NCBI GenBank assembly: GCA_963781155.1
Contig: CAWAEC010000016.1
Coordinates: forward strand, 372,001-436,000
Direction of reading: 5' to 3'
Length of the DNA stretch: 64,000 nucleotides
Source: PALSA-693 sp963781155
GTDB lineage: Bacteria; Actinomycetota; Acidimicrobiia; Acidimicrobiales; Palsa-688
The notes beneath the pieces are model-generated. The model worked only from the letters and a program-made list of their open reading frames with translations. It did no database searches and had not been told where the DNA came from. Each line of letters opens with the position of its first letter. The first letter of the stretch is position 1. Position numbers and translations under genes: made by a program. Positions 26,164-34,447 of the stretch are shown here, in pieces.

Positions 26164-26573
26164 CAAGGCTCTACGCCCAGGTCGAGGGCATCCCCCTCCC
26201 TCGCCCCAATCCGGTCACCCAGCCCTTCTGGGATGGATGCGATCAAGAACGCCTCTTGTACCAACGGTGTCAGAACTGCAACCACGTGGTCTTCGAGCCG
26301 GCCCTGCTGTGTCGGTGGTGTACCGGCCGCGATCTCCAGTGGGAAGAAAGCCGCGGTTTCGGCACCGTCTACAGCTGGACGGTCGCGCATCGCCCCCAGA
26401 CCGAAGCATTTGCACTCCCCTACGCACCGGTGATTGTCGACCTTGACGAGGGCTTCCAGATGCTCAGCAACATCATCGAATGTGACACGGGCGACGTGAC
26501 CGTCGGCATGCGGGTTCAGGTCGATTTCCGTCAGGTCGGCAAGGTGAAGTTGCCCTACTTCCGCCCGGCCTGA
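26160..26573 (+). CDS. DUF35 OB-fold / zinc-ribbon protein
   Basis: A 137-residue protein. The N-terminal zinc ribbon is YQRCQNCNHVVFEPALLCRWC (two CxxC pairs), followed by an OB-fold (GTVYSWTVAH, APVIVDLDEGFQMLSNI). DUF35 proteins bind and complete thiolase-fold enzymes. In cholesterol side-chain degradation the Ltp2-DUF35 pair forms the active aldolase. The start overlaps the upstream stop by 4 nt, so the two should be made in equal amounts. Its 3' end overlaps the convergent SDR gene by 19 bp. Confidence 0.9.
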   Translation: MTRLYAQVEGIPLPRPNPVTQPFWDGCDQERLLYQRCQNCNHVVFEPALLCRWCTGRDLQWEESRGFGTVYSWTVAHRPQTEAFALPYAPVIVDLDEGFQMLSNIIECDTGDVTVGMRVQVDFRQVGKVKLPYFRPA

Positions 26574-27331
26574 GCGAAGGGGGGACGCCACGGTCCGGCG
26601 AGATGGCCACCGTCGACGACAAATTGCGCCCCGGTGACGTAGCTGGCCTCGTCGCTGGCCAAAAACAGCGCCAGCGCGGCTACCTCCTCGGGACGGCCCA
26701 GACGGGGAATTGGTTGCATTGCCGCGAGTTGCTCCAGCCTCGGCCGGGCCTCAGCTGACACCATGGGCGTGTCGATGAACCCGGGATGAATGGAATTGAC
26801 CCGGATGCCCGAGGGTCCCAGATCAATGGCCGCCGACCTGGTCATCCCCGTGACCGCGAACTTGGTTCCCGCGTAGCTGGACATGCCCTGCACACCGACG
26901 AGGCCGTCGATCGAAGAGATGTTGACGATGGATCCGCCACCGTGGCTCCTCATGGGCGCGGCCGCGGCCCGCATGCCGTAGTAGACGCCGTTCAGGTTCA
27001 CCTCGACGAGCCGATGGTGGTCCACGAGCGGAAGGTCCTCCAGCAACGCCGCGAAACCAATGCCGGCGTTGTTGACCAGCACGTCCAGATGCCCCCATCG
27101 GGCCACCACGCGGTCCACGACCGGACCCCACGCATCCGGATCGGTGACGTCCAGATGCCGGAAACCAGCCTGATCGCCGAGCTCGGCGGCAAGGGCTTCC
27201 GCGGGCTCGTCCAGCACGTCGGCGATCAGCACGGACGCGCCCTCGGCCACGAAACGCCGGGCCTCGGCTTCACCTTGCCCGCGGGCACCTCCGGTGATCA
27301 GCGCCACCTTTCCGACCAGCCGATCGCCCAT
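26555..27331 (-). CDS. SDR family oxidoreductase
   Basis: A 258-residue classical SDR: TGGARGQG cofactor loop, VNNAGIGF, catalytic Ser in NISSIDG, YAGTK, RVNSIHPGFIDTPM, TGAQFVVDGG. Its closest look is to 3-alpha/20-beta-hydroxysteroid dehydrogenase-type SDRs. AAGGAGGAT precedes the ATG at 27331. The C-terminal tail (about 10 residues after VDGG) overlaps the end of the DUF35 gene on the other strand. It probably oxidises a hydroxyl group in the local pathway. Confidence 0.9.
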   Translation of the reverse strand: MGDRLVGKVALITGGARGQGEAEARRFVAEGASVLIADVLDEPAEALAAELGDQAGFRHLDVTDPDAWGPVVDRVVARWGHLDVLVNNAGIGFAALLEDLPLVDHHRLVEVNLNGVYYGMRAAAAPMRSHGGGSIVNISSIDGLVGVQGMSSYAGTKFAVTGMTRSAAIDLGPSGIRVNSIHPGFIDTPMVSAEARPRLEQLAAMQPIPRLGRPEEVAALALFLASDEASYVTGAQFVVDGGHLAGPWRPPFAQAGRK

Positions 27332-27482
27332 TCATCCTCCTTCAGCGAGTTGAGTCGGCGCCGCCAACTCGGTTCTGACCTTCACGCTCGATCAGGCTAT
27401 GTGGTCGGACAATGCGCCGCCCCGACGCAGGCGGTTATCGGCAGTCGAGGACGGGCAGCCTCAAGAGGGCCAAGCCGTGGGA

Positions 27483-28601
27483 TCAGTCCTGGCCATACCG
27501 TCCGACCAGATGCGTGGCCCATGGGGCCCCGCGCGTCGGTCCGTCCGGATCGAGGGTTCGGGCCACCAAATATCCGGCGCCCATCCAGCCTCGGTGCGAC
27601 CATCTTCCAAACGAGATCCGGGTTCCCAGGGAACCGCAGGCCGCCGGCAGCATCTTGACGCGTTCGAGGGCGTCTCGGACTCCCTGCGTTGAGAGCGGTT
27701 TGGCGTCCGCGAACGCGTGGACCAAGCTCACGGCCACGTCGCGGTTCATCAACGGGTTGAAATACGCAGGTCGCCGCCCGTAGACGGCCTCGAACCGGTC
27801 AAGAAACCGTTGCCCGACCGGGTTCCCTTCGTCGTATTGTTCCAACCCGATCCAGCCGACAAACGCATCGCGAATGTTGGACTCGAACCCGGTTTCCAGC
27901 GCAGTTCCCATATATCGGGGCGGGTCCCAGCTGAGGGACTTGAGGGTCTCATTGATCTGCACAATCCCGAGCCCGAAACCGCAGTGGACAACGGCGCTCA
28001 CCCCGGCCTGATGGAGCTGTCGAACTGCTTCATCGACGTCCTGGGCCGTCTGAGCGATCTGTTCCTCGGCCAGGATATTGATGCCTGCGTCACGCGCCGC
28101 CTGTCGAAAATTTGTGAGGTAACTCTGACCGATAAACGAGCGTTCCACCAACACGCCCGCCGTAGTCTGACCCGCCTTCTCCATCAGGTGAGCCCAAATG
28201 ATGGGTTCGTCGGTCATGGACCCGTTGGGCAGAGAGAAGGTCCACTCACTCAACCAATCGTCGGACCCGCACACGCTGATGGACGGGACCTGGAAGCGCC
28301 GCTCGATGTGCTCCCGCACGACCACGGCGTTGTCGCTGATGTTCGGACCATAGACGGCGATGCAACCCTCGTCGACGAGTTCGCCGTAGGCGTCGATAAC
28401 CGCCTTGACCGTTCCCCGAGGCAGGCCGTCTACCTCCCGATAGACGAGTTGAACCGGACGGTCGATGACACTCTCGGCTACGGCATCGCTGAATACCAGT
28501 TCGAGCGCGTCGACGATGTCCTTGCGGCTCGCACTGGCCGAGATGGCGTAGTCCATAAGGACGCCCAGCTTGATCGGCTGAGCGGTATGGGCAGTCGACA
28601 T
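27483..28601 (-). CDS. Leaderless type 1 periplasmic-binding-fold protein
   Basis: About 372 residues with the fold of branched-chain amino-acid/amide-binding proteins (Peripla_BP_6): an N-terminal IKLGVLMDY strand, GPNISDN, MEKAGQTTAGVLVERSF, SLSWDPPRY near the hinge. It has no signal peptide or lipobox: the protein goes straight into the first strand, so it is probably cytosolic. ATG 28601 has GGGAGG about 9 nt upstream. It is homologous to the leaderless gene at 40583. It lies divergent from a TetR gene with palindromic sites between. A cytosolic ligand sensor like AmiC, or an enzyme, are both possible. Confidence 0.72.
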   Translation of the reverse strand: MSTAHTAQPIKLGVLMDYAISASASRKDIVDALELVFSDAVAESVIDRPVQLVYREVDGLPRGTVKAVIDAYGELVDEGCIAVYGPNISDNAVVVREHIERRFQVPSISVCGSDDWLSEWTFSLPNGSMTDEPIIWAHLMEKAGQTTAGVLVERSFIGQSYLTNFRQAARDAGINILAEEQIAQTAQDVDEAVRQLHQAGVSAVVHCGFGLGIVQINETLKSLSWDPPRYMGTALETGFESNIRDAFVGWIGLEQYDEGNPVGQRFLDRFEAVYGRRPAYFNPLMNRDVAVSLVHAFADAKPLSTQGVRDALERVKMLPAACGSLGTRISFGRWSHRGWMGAGYLVARTLDPDGPTRGAPWATHLVGRYGQD

Positions 28602-28638
28602 CCGCATCACCCTCCCTTGAGTGCCGCCAGATGGTAAC

Positions 28639-28660
28639 GTTGACCTGACACTGTGTCAAC
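28639..28660. promoter_or_regulatory. Operator-like palindrome 1
   Basis: GTTGAC (28639-28644) and GTCAAC (28655-28660) are exact inverted repeats, with a nested TGACA-CTG-TGTCA at 28646-28658. It lies in the gap between divergent genes 27483-28601 and the TetR gene; a dimeric repressor site is likely. Confidence 0.6.
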
Positions 28661-28662
28661 AA

Positions 28663-28683
28663 GATCTGACGCGATGTCAGATC
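28663..28683. promoter_or_regulatory. Operator-like palindrome 2
   Basis: A perfect inverted repeat GATCTGAC-GCGAT-GTCAGATC, two bases from palindrome 1 and sharing the TGAC/GTCA half-site. The likely binding site is for the adjacent TetR-family regulator, controlling both divergent genes. Confidence 0.65.
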
Positions 28684-28718
28684 ACTGGACCCATGCTGAC
28701 CGATTCTCCGATTTTAAA

Positions 28719-29444
28719 ATGACGCCAAAGGCGGCCAGACCGGTATCGAGTACTCGTTCCCCCCGGCCGAGGATGACCTCGCCGGATCGAAAAACGGACG
28801 GTACCCGGGCTCGGTCGCGGCGCAGCGCCGAGGATCTGCCGCGTGAACACCTGGAGCGCGGTCGGAGCACCATCCGGCGGCTCCAGGAGGCCGGGCTGAC
28901 GATCTTTCGAACCGAAGGATACCCCCGGGCCCGGATCGAGGATATCGCCGAAAAGGCAGGGGTGTCCCGCGCCAGTTTCTATGTTTATTTTGCCAACAAA
29001 GAGGACCTTCTCAAGGCGCTCCTTACCGACTTCATGCTGGACGCGAAACAGGTCGCGGACTCGTTGGAGCCGTTCGACGTGAGCGAGGCTGGTGTTGTCG
29101 CCCTCCGCGATTGGCTTGATCGCTTTTACGAGTTGTACTCCCAGAACTTTGAACTGTTCGAGGCACAGGCCCAGGCGAACGCCTGCACTCACAGTGACGA
29201 GATTGGACAGATCGGAGCCGCCAGTCTCCAACTGCTGACGGATCCGTGGACTAGGCGGGTCTCGGAAGCGATCGCCGACACGGAAGAGAACCCCAACATC
29301 GTGGCGCTGGCGTTGATAGCCATGATCGAGCGATCCTGTTACTTCTTGTTCAAAGGGATGCTCGGTGCGGCCAAAGAAGATCTGCTCGACCATCTGACCG
29401 ATCTTGTGCTTCGCGCCGTCGGCCGGTCTCGGGTCGGCCACTGA
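28719..29444 (+). CDS. TetR-family transcriptional regulator
   Basis: About 241 residues. After a basic N-tail of some 55 residues comes the TetR helix-turn-helix: AGLTIFRTEGYPRARIEDIAEKAGVSRASFYVYFANKEDLLKAL. A helical ligand-binding domain follows, ending with a hydrophobic IERSCYFLFKGML helix. The start is uncertain: GTG 28653 and ATG 28674 fall inside the operator palindromes, so ATG 28719 is taken. ATG 28773 is also possible. It probably represses itself and the divergent binding-fold gene. Confidence 0.85.
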   Translation: MTPKAARPVSSTRSPRPRMTSPDRKTDGTRARSRRSAEDLPREHLERGRSTIRRLQEAGLTIFRTEGYPRARIEDIAEKAGVSRASFYVYFANKEDLLKALLTDFMLDAKQVADSLEPFDVSEAGVVALRDWLDRFYELYSQNFELFEAQAQANACTHSDEIGQIGAASLQLLTDPWTRRVSEAIADTEENPNIVALALIAMIERSCYFLFKGMLGAAKEDLLDHLTDLVLRAVGRSRVGH

Positions 29445-29636
29445 CGGGGGCATCGCGGCGGGGCTGAAGGTCTGCGGCTTACCAAGGCGAGGCACCAGCC
29501 CCACTCACTGGGCTACCTCGCCCCGTCGACCCGGGTCCGGCGACTTTTGACGATCGCCACCACGGCAGGTAGGTTTGCATTTTGCTTGGATCGGCATGCT
29601 CGGCGTACGGGCAGGCGATGAGGAAGGGAGTTTGCT

Positions 29637-31168
29637 GTGGGCGCGCCTTGGAAGTTTGATCTGTTTATTGATGGCGAATGGACTTCTGGTGAGGGGTCGG
29701 GGGTGTTGGATGTGATCGACCCGGCTACGGAGGCTTCGATCGGGCAGGTGCCGGAGGCCACGGTGGCTGATGCTCGTCGGGCCATCGGGGCGGCTCGCCG
29801 GGCGTTTGATGAGGGTCCGTGGCCGTGGATGAAGCCGCGGGAGCGGGCCGCGGTGCTGGTCAAGATGGCGGAGGTGTTGGAGCGGCGGGGGGCGGAGTTG
29901 CGGGAGTTGGTGGTGGATGAGACGGGCTCGGTCGGGTTCGTGACCGATTTCGTCCAGGCCGGCGGGTCGACGGGGTTGTTCCGGTCCAACGCCGAGCAGA
30001 TCGTGCACGAGGTGGAGTGGGTGGTGTCCGATCCGCCTACCGGCGGGCCCAGCGGCATGGCCGGCAGCACCTTGTTACGCGAGCCCATCGGGGTGGTGGC
30101 GGCCATCACCCCGTTCAACTTCCCGTACTACCTGAATGCCATCAAGTCGGCCTCGGCGCTGGCCGCGGGCTGCACGGTGGTGCTCAAACCGCACCAGTGG
30201 ACACCCCTGGACGCTTTTGTCATCGCCCAGGCGGCCGAGGAGGCCGGCCTGCCGCCGGGAGTGCTGAACGTGATCACGGGGGCGGCCGAGGTCGGCGACG
30301 AGCTGACCGGCAACCCGGCCGTGGACATGGTCACCTTCACCGGTTCCACCGCCACCGGCCGGCGCATCATGGCCAACGCGGCGGGCACGGTCAAGAAGCT
30401 GCAACTGGAGCTGGGCGGCAAGAGCGCCCACGTGGTCCTCGACGACACCCCCGAGTCCTACGCGGCCAGCTACGGGTTCGGGGGGGTGGTCACCCACTGC
30501 GGGCAAGGCTGTGTCATTCACACCCGGCTGCTGCTACCCGAACGCATGCTCGACGCCTACACCGACGGTGTCAAAGCCGCGGCCGCTGCCATCAAGATCG
30601 GCAACCCCCGCGACCCCCAGACCACCCTGGGCCCGCTCATCCGCGAACAGCAGCGGGCCCGGGTGGAAAGCTACACCCAGTCCGCCCGCGACCAAGGCGC
30701 CACCATCGTCGTGGGCGGCCAACGCCCCGCCGGCGTGGACAAAGGCTTCTTCTACGAGCCCACCGTGTTCATCGCCAGCAACGACATGCGCGTCGCCCAA
30801 GAAGAGATCTTCGGGCCCTGCCTGACCGTCATCCCCTACTCCGGCCGCGACGCCGACGCCGTACGCATCGCCAACGACTCCATCTACGGCCTGGGCGGCG
30901 GCGTGGTCTCGGCCAACACCGCCCACGCCTTCAACGTGGCCCGCCAGATCCGAGCCGGCGCCATGCAAGCCCAAGGCGTGCCCGCCACCCCCACCCCCGT
31001 GCCCGCCAGCCCCGGCAACGGCCAGGGCCCCGGCTGGGGCAGCTCCCCCCCACCGGCGTCGGCCAATCCGGCGCCTTCGGCGGCTACAAACAAAGCGGCA
31101 TCGGCCGAGAATGGGGCAAAGTCGGCATCGAAGACTTCTGCGAAATCAAATCCCTCAGCTGGACCTAA
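29637..31168 (+). CDS. Aldehyde dehydrogenase, C-terminus frameshifted
   Basis: An NAD(P)-dependent ALDH. It has PFNFPYYLNAIKSASALAAGC, the catalytic Glu in LELGGKSAH, the nucleophilic Cys in HCGQGCV, and EEIFGPCLTVIPY. The uninterrupted frame runs to 31256 but turns into Ala/Ser/Pro-rich nonsense after GQGPGWG. One base missing near 31037-31040 restores the standard ending (GAFGGYKQSGIGREWG ... IKSLSWT) with stop 31166-31168. GTG 29637 follows GGAAGGG. It oxidises an aldehyde to an acid in the local pathway if functional. Base composition shifts strongly along the gene. Confidence 0.85.
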
Positions 31169-31188
31169 GCCCACCCACCCCCCCAGCA

Positions 31189-31228
31189 GGAGAGCGCACA
31201 GCCACCAACCCCACGCTGTGCGCTCTCC
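31189..31228 (+). terminator. Strong hairpin after aldehyde dehydrogenase
   Basis: A perfect 14-bp stem GGAGAGCGCACAGC/GCTGTGCGCTCTCC with a 12-nt loop, 21 bp after the frame-corrected ALDH stop. There is no long U-tract, as is usual in actinobacterial terminators. Its position supports stop 31168 rather than 31256. Confidence 0.7.
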
Positions 31229-31324
31229 GCCTTCATCTGTCGAGAGTGAAAATTGACAGCCGGGCGAATCCGCACCCCGGGGTAGTAGAACCTCTAGAGG
31301 TCGTTCAGTCCCGGCGGCAAGGGG

Positions 31325-32086
31325 GTGCTGGTGTTCGAACTCGACGGGAGGGTCGTGCTGGTAACCGGAGGCGGCGGGGCCCGCGTCGGGACCGGTGCTG
31401 GGATTGCGGCGGCGTTCGCGCAGCAAGGTGCCGCCGTCGCCGTCAACGACAAGGAACCGGAGGCCGCGGCACACACCGTCGGCACCATTGAGACGGCGGG
31501 CGGAACCGCGGCCGCGTTCCCCTTCGATGTTCGTGACCCCGAGGCGGTGGCCGCCGGTGTGCAGCGGATCCGCGCCGACCTGGGCCCGGTTGAGATCCTC
31601 GTCAACAGCGCCGGTGGAGGTTCCCAATTGCCGTTCCGGGACATGGAGGCAGGGCACTGGGCGCGCATCATCGAGCTCAACCTGTTCGGCGTCGTGAACT
31701 GCACGCGCGCCGTCATCGACTCCATGTGCGACGTCGGGTGGGGACGGATTGTGACGATTGCGTCCAGCTCGGCGTTCATCGGCTCGAACATCGGAGTGAC
31801 CGCCTACGGCGCCGGCAAGGGCGGCGCCGTCAGCTTCATGCGCCAACTCGCCATCGAGGTGGCGCCCAGCGGCGTCACGGTCAACTGTGTCGCACCGGGG
31901 ATGGTCCGCCTCCCCGGGACCAAGGGCGACATCGGCCGAGAGGTGCCACTCAGCTCGTACCCCCCGGTCGGGCGCATCGGGCGTCCTGAAGACATCGGCG
32001 CGCTCTGCGTCTACCTCGCATCCCCGGAGGCGTCGTGGATGACCGGCCAGACGGTGCACATAAACGGCGGCGCCTACACGACCTGA
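31325..32086 (+). CDS. SDR family oxidoreductase
   Basis: A 253-residue SDR with an enlarged cofactor loop, TGGGGARVGTGAG, instead of TGxxxGxG. LVNSAGGG, the Ser in TIASSSAF, the catalytic YGAGK, and TVHINGGAY at the C-terminus are all present. GTG 31325 lies after a G-rich stretch; GTG 31331 is an alternative. It is downstream of the ALDH terminator, so probably on its own transcript. Oxidoreductase of unknown substrate. Confidence 0.88.
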   Translation: MLVFELDGRVVLVTGGGGARVGTGAGIAAAFAQQGAAVAVNDKEPEAAAHTVGTIETAGGTAAAFPFDVRDPEAVAAGVQRIRADLGPVEILVNSAGGGSQLPFRDMEAGHWARIIELNLFGVVNCTRAVIDSMCDVGWGRIVTIASSSAFIGSNIGVTAYGAGKGGAVSFMRQLAIEVAPSGVTVNCVAPGMVRLPGTKGDIGREVPLSSYPPVGRIGRPEDIGALCVYLASPEASWMTGQTVHINGGAYTT

Positions 32087-32268
32087 GCCAGTGCGGATGG
32101 CACCCCTGCAGGACGCGCTCCGCTACCGGACCGCCGCCGGGATCGTCGCCTGCCCCATCGGGCAGATCTGCGGTCGACTCTTGCCCTACCCCTTTGACGC
32201 GTGGGAGGATGGCCGGTGAGGAGCGAGCCACTATCCATCCAGTCCTCGCCTCTCAGGGAGCGGTGAGC

Positions 32269-33045
32269 ATGGAGAGGAAGCAGTTCCTCGAGGACGTGGC
32301 GGTCCAGCCCTGGTGGTTCGCCCAGCGCGATATCGAGAACAACACAATCCTCATAGAGAAGCGCACCAAGCTCGGACAATGCTGGAACTGGACGGCCGAC
32401 CAGTGGTACGCCGATCCGCTGAACCTGGAGGTGTTGTACCGGTTCCTGACCGAGACCCGATCGGACCTGATGACCGCCCTCGATGAAGCCGGCGACGACG
32501 TCTACAAACGTGGAGCCTGGCTGGACATGGTGATCACAGCCAAAGGGCCTCCGGCGGCGAAGGAAGCACAGCCCGCACCCTCGGCCGACAAGGCGGGAGA
32601 GGTCGCCGGGGCCAGGGTGGGACCGGCCGCCTCCGCCCCGGCAAAGAAGCCCTCCCCGTTCGCCCGCGCAAAACCGGCCGGGGACGAGGAAGCGCAGCCG
32701 GCTACGCAAACGGAAATCGCCGCCACCGGCACCGCCACTTCCACCGGAACCGCCGCGCAGCCAGCCAAGAAGTCGATATTCAAGAAGCAGGCCGCCCCCA
32801 CCGAACCGGCTGCCCCGCAGGCAGCTACCCAGGCGGCAGAGACGTCGACCGCGGTACCGCCGACACGGGAAGAGCTCACGGAAACCCTGTCCAGCTTCGC
32901 GGCCGATCCGGACGTGCCCATCAGCGAGGAAGAGGCGCAAGCCGCGCTCCGGGATCCGGACTTTGCGGCCAAGCTGACCGCCGCCGAGGCGGAACTCGAA
33001 GCCCAGCTCGAGGCCGAATTGGCCTCGGCCGAAGCCGAGGAATAA
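32269..33045 (+). CDS. Hypothetical protein with Ala/Pro-rich disordered middle
   Basis: A 258-residue protein I do not recognise. The first 95 residues look folded and Trp-rich (QPWWFAQRD, CWNWTADQWYAD, RGAWLDM). Residues about 95-215 are Ala/Pro/Thr/Lys-rich, probably disordered, with short KKPSPFARAK and KKSIFKKQA basic patches. The C-terminus is an acidic helix repeating AEAELEAQLEAELASAEAEE-like heptads. No signal peptide or TM. ATG 32269 has AGGGAG 8 nt upstream. It is convergent with the next small gene. Confidence 0.65.
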   Translation: MERKQFLEDVAVQPWWFAQRDIENNTILIEKRTKLGQCWNWTADQWYADPLNLEVLYRFLTETRSDLMTALDEAGDDVYKRGAWLDMVITAKGPPAAKEAQPAPSADKAGEVAGARVGPAASAPAKKPSPFARAKPAGDEEAQPATQTEIAATGTATSTGTAAQPAKKSIFKKQAAPTEPAAPQAATQAAETSTAVPPTREELTETLSSFAADPDVPISEEEAQAALRDPDFAAKLTAAEAELEAQLEAELASAEAEE

Positions 33046-33080
33046 CGGGGTCCAGGCAGCCACCAGGGGCAGCGCAACCG

Positions 33081-33443
33081 TCAGTAACAAACGATCTGCC
33101 CTTCCACGACCTTCAGTTCATCGCTACCAAGCAGCTTGCGGGTCAACAGGTCATTGGAGGACGTGAAGAGTCCCTCCTTCTCCCTCGAGGTCGCAATATC
33201 CTCGCCCTTGTCCTTGTCGATACCGAGCCGGATATGGATCATGATGGCGGCGTCGTGGTTGATGTCGCACATCGTCCGGTACATGTCCGGCAGTTTCGCA
33301 GCGGCGTGAACGTGGTCGGGTAGTTGCTTGATCTTCCCCTCCACCGCGACCTTCCGGACGGGATCGCCGGCGCCTCGCATTTGCAGCAGCTTGACGGCGC
33401 GCGTCACCTCTGCGTGGCCTGCGGGTGGCCTCGGATCGCTCAT
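33081..33443 (-). CDS. Hypothetical protein, 120 residues
   Basis: A small soluble protein with no family I recognise: a helical N-half (EVTRAVKLLQMRGAGDPVRK, KIKQLPDHVHAAAKLPDMY) and a His/Asp-rich centre (DINHDAAIMIHIRLGIDKDKGED). The ATG at 33443 is preceded by GGAGGG. It is convergent with 32269-33045 (35 bp between stops). Composition matches its neighbours. Function unknown. Confidence 0.6.
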   Translation of the reverse strand: MSDPRPPAGHAEVTRAVKLLQMRGAGDPVRKVAVEGKIKQLPDHVHAAAKLPDMYRTMCDINHDAAIMIHIRLGIDKDKGEDIATSREKEGLFTSSNDLLTRKLLGSDELKVVEGQIVCY

Positions 33444-33636
33444 TTACCCTCCTCCGAAGGCGCCTCGGATGCCCGAGCCGATGTTCGCTTTCGCCTGGCT
33501 CGAGAAATCTTGCTAAAGGCGATTATGGGCCGACGGTCTATCCGTCACACGGCCTTTGCCTGAGGTTTGGCCGATTGGCATCGGCCCGCCCCCATTCCAT
33601 CCAGGCAGAGCTTCGATGCGAGCTGCTCCCTGGCTG

Positions 33637-34422
33637 TCAGGGATTGGATCGAACCAGGTGGCCGCCGTCGACCACAAGCTCCGTGCCGGTAACGAAAGAC
33701 GACTCGTCAGAGGCGAGAAACAGGATGGCGTTGGCGATGTCTGCCGTCGAGCCGGCGCGGCGCATGGGGCTGTACGTGGCGAATTCAGCCATTCGCTTCT
33801 CCTGCTCATCCGGGCCCAGGCCCATCCTTTCGCCCGTGGACATGGGAGTGCGCATGAACCCGGGGGAGACACAGTTGACCCGCACGTTGGGGGCCAGTTC
33901 CACTGCGACGTGGCGGGTGTAGCTCAGCATTCCTCCCTTCGCCGCGGCATAGGCTGAGCCGCCGACGCTCACCGAGGCGGCAATCGAGGCCACGTTGACG
34001 ATGGATCCGGACCCGGCATCGAACATGGCCGGGATCGCCGCCCGGGAGCAGACATACACGCTTCGTAGATTTACCTGAATCACGCGGTCCCACTGCTCCT
34101 CCGGGGCATCCCACGAGCGACCAAGTCTGGCCGTCTGGGCGATCCCGGCATTGTTGACGAGGATGTGCAGGGCTCCGAAACGTGTTGTTGCTTCGGCCAC
34201 CACCCCTTCGGCCACCGGTCGGCTGCTGACATCGCCGGAGGAGAAGACGGCGTTGCCGCCTTCGTCGGCGATCTCGCAAACCACCCTGGAGCCGTTCTCG
34301 CTGTCCAGGTCGGCCACGACAACCCTGGCCCCGTGAGACGCGAACAGTTTCGCGGTCGCCTCACCGAAGCCTGACGCGCCTCCCGTCACAATGGCGACCT
34401 TGCCGGCCAATCTCTGGGACAT
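33637..34422 (-). CDS. SDR family oxidoreductase
   Basis: A 261-residue SDR: TGGASGFGEA cofactor loop, VADLDSENG (Asp after the second strand favours NAD), VNNAGIAQ, SIVNVASIA, YAAAK, RVNCVSPGFMRTPM, TGTELVVDGG. ATG 34422 has GGAGG at a normal distance; the longer upstream reading is not needed. It lies 25 bp downstream of the flavin monooxygenase stop and is probably cotranscribed with it. The likely job is to make the ketone the monooxygenase uses. Confidence 0.9.
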   Translation of the reverse strand: MSQRLAGKVAIVTGGASGFGEATAKLFASHGARVVVADLDSENGSRVVCEIADEGGNAVFSSGDVSSRPVAEGVVAEATTRFGALHILVNNAGIAQTARLGRSWDAPEEQWDRVIQVNLRSVYVCSRAAIPAMFDAGSGSIVNVASIAASVSVGGSAYAAAKGGMLSYTRHVAVELAPNVRVNCVSPGFMRTPMSTGERMGLGPDEQEKRMAEFATYSPMRRAGSTADIANAILFLASDESSFVTGTELVVDGGHLVRSNP

Positions 34423-34447
34423 GATGACCTCCGATCCCATTGTCCGT

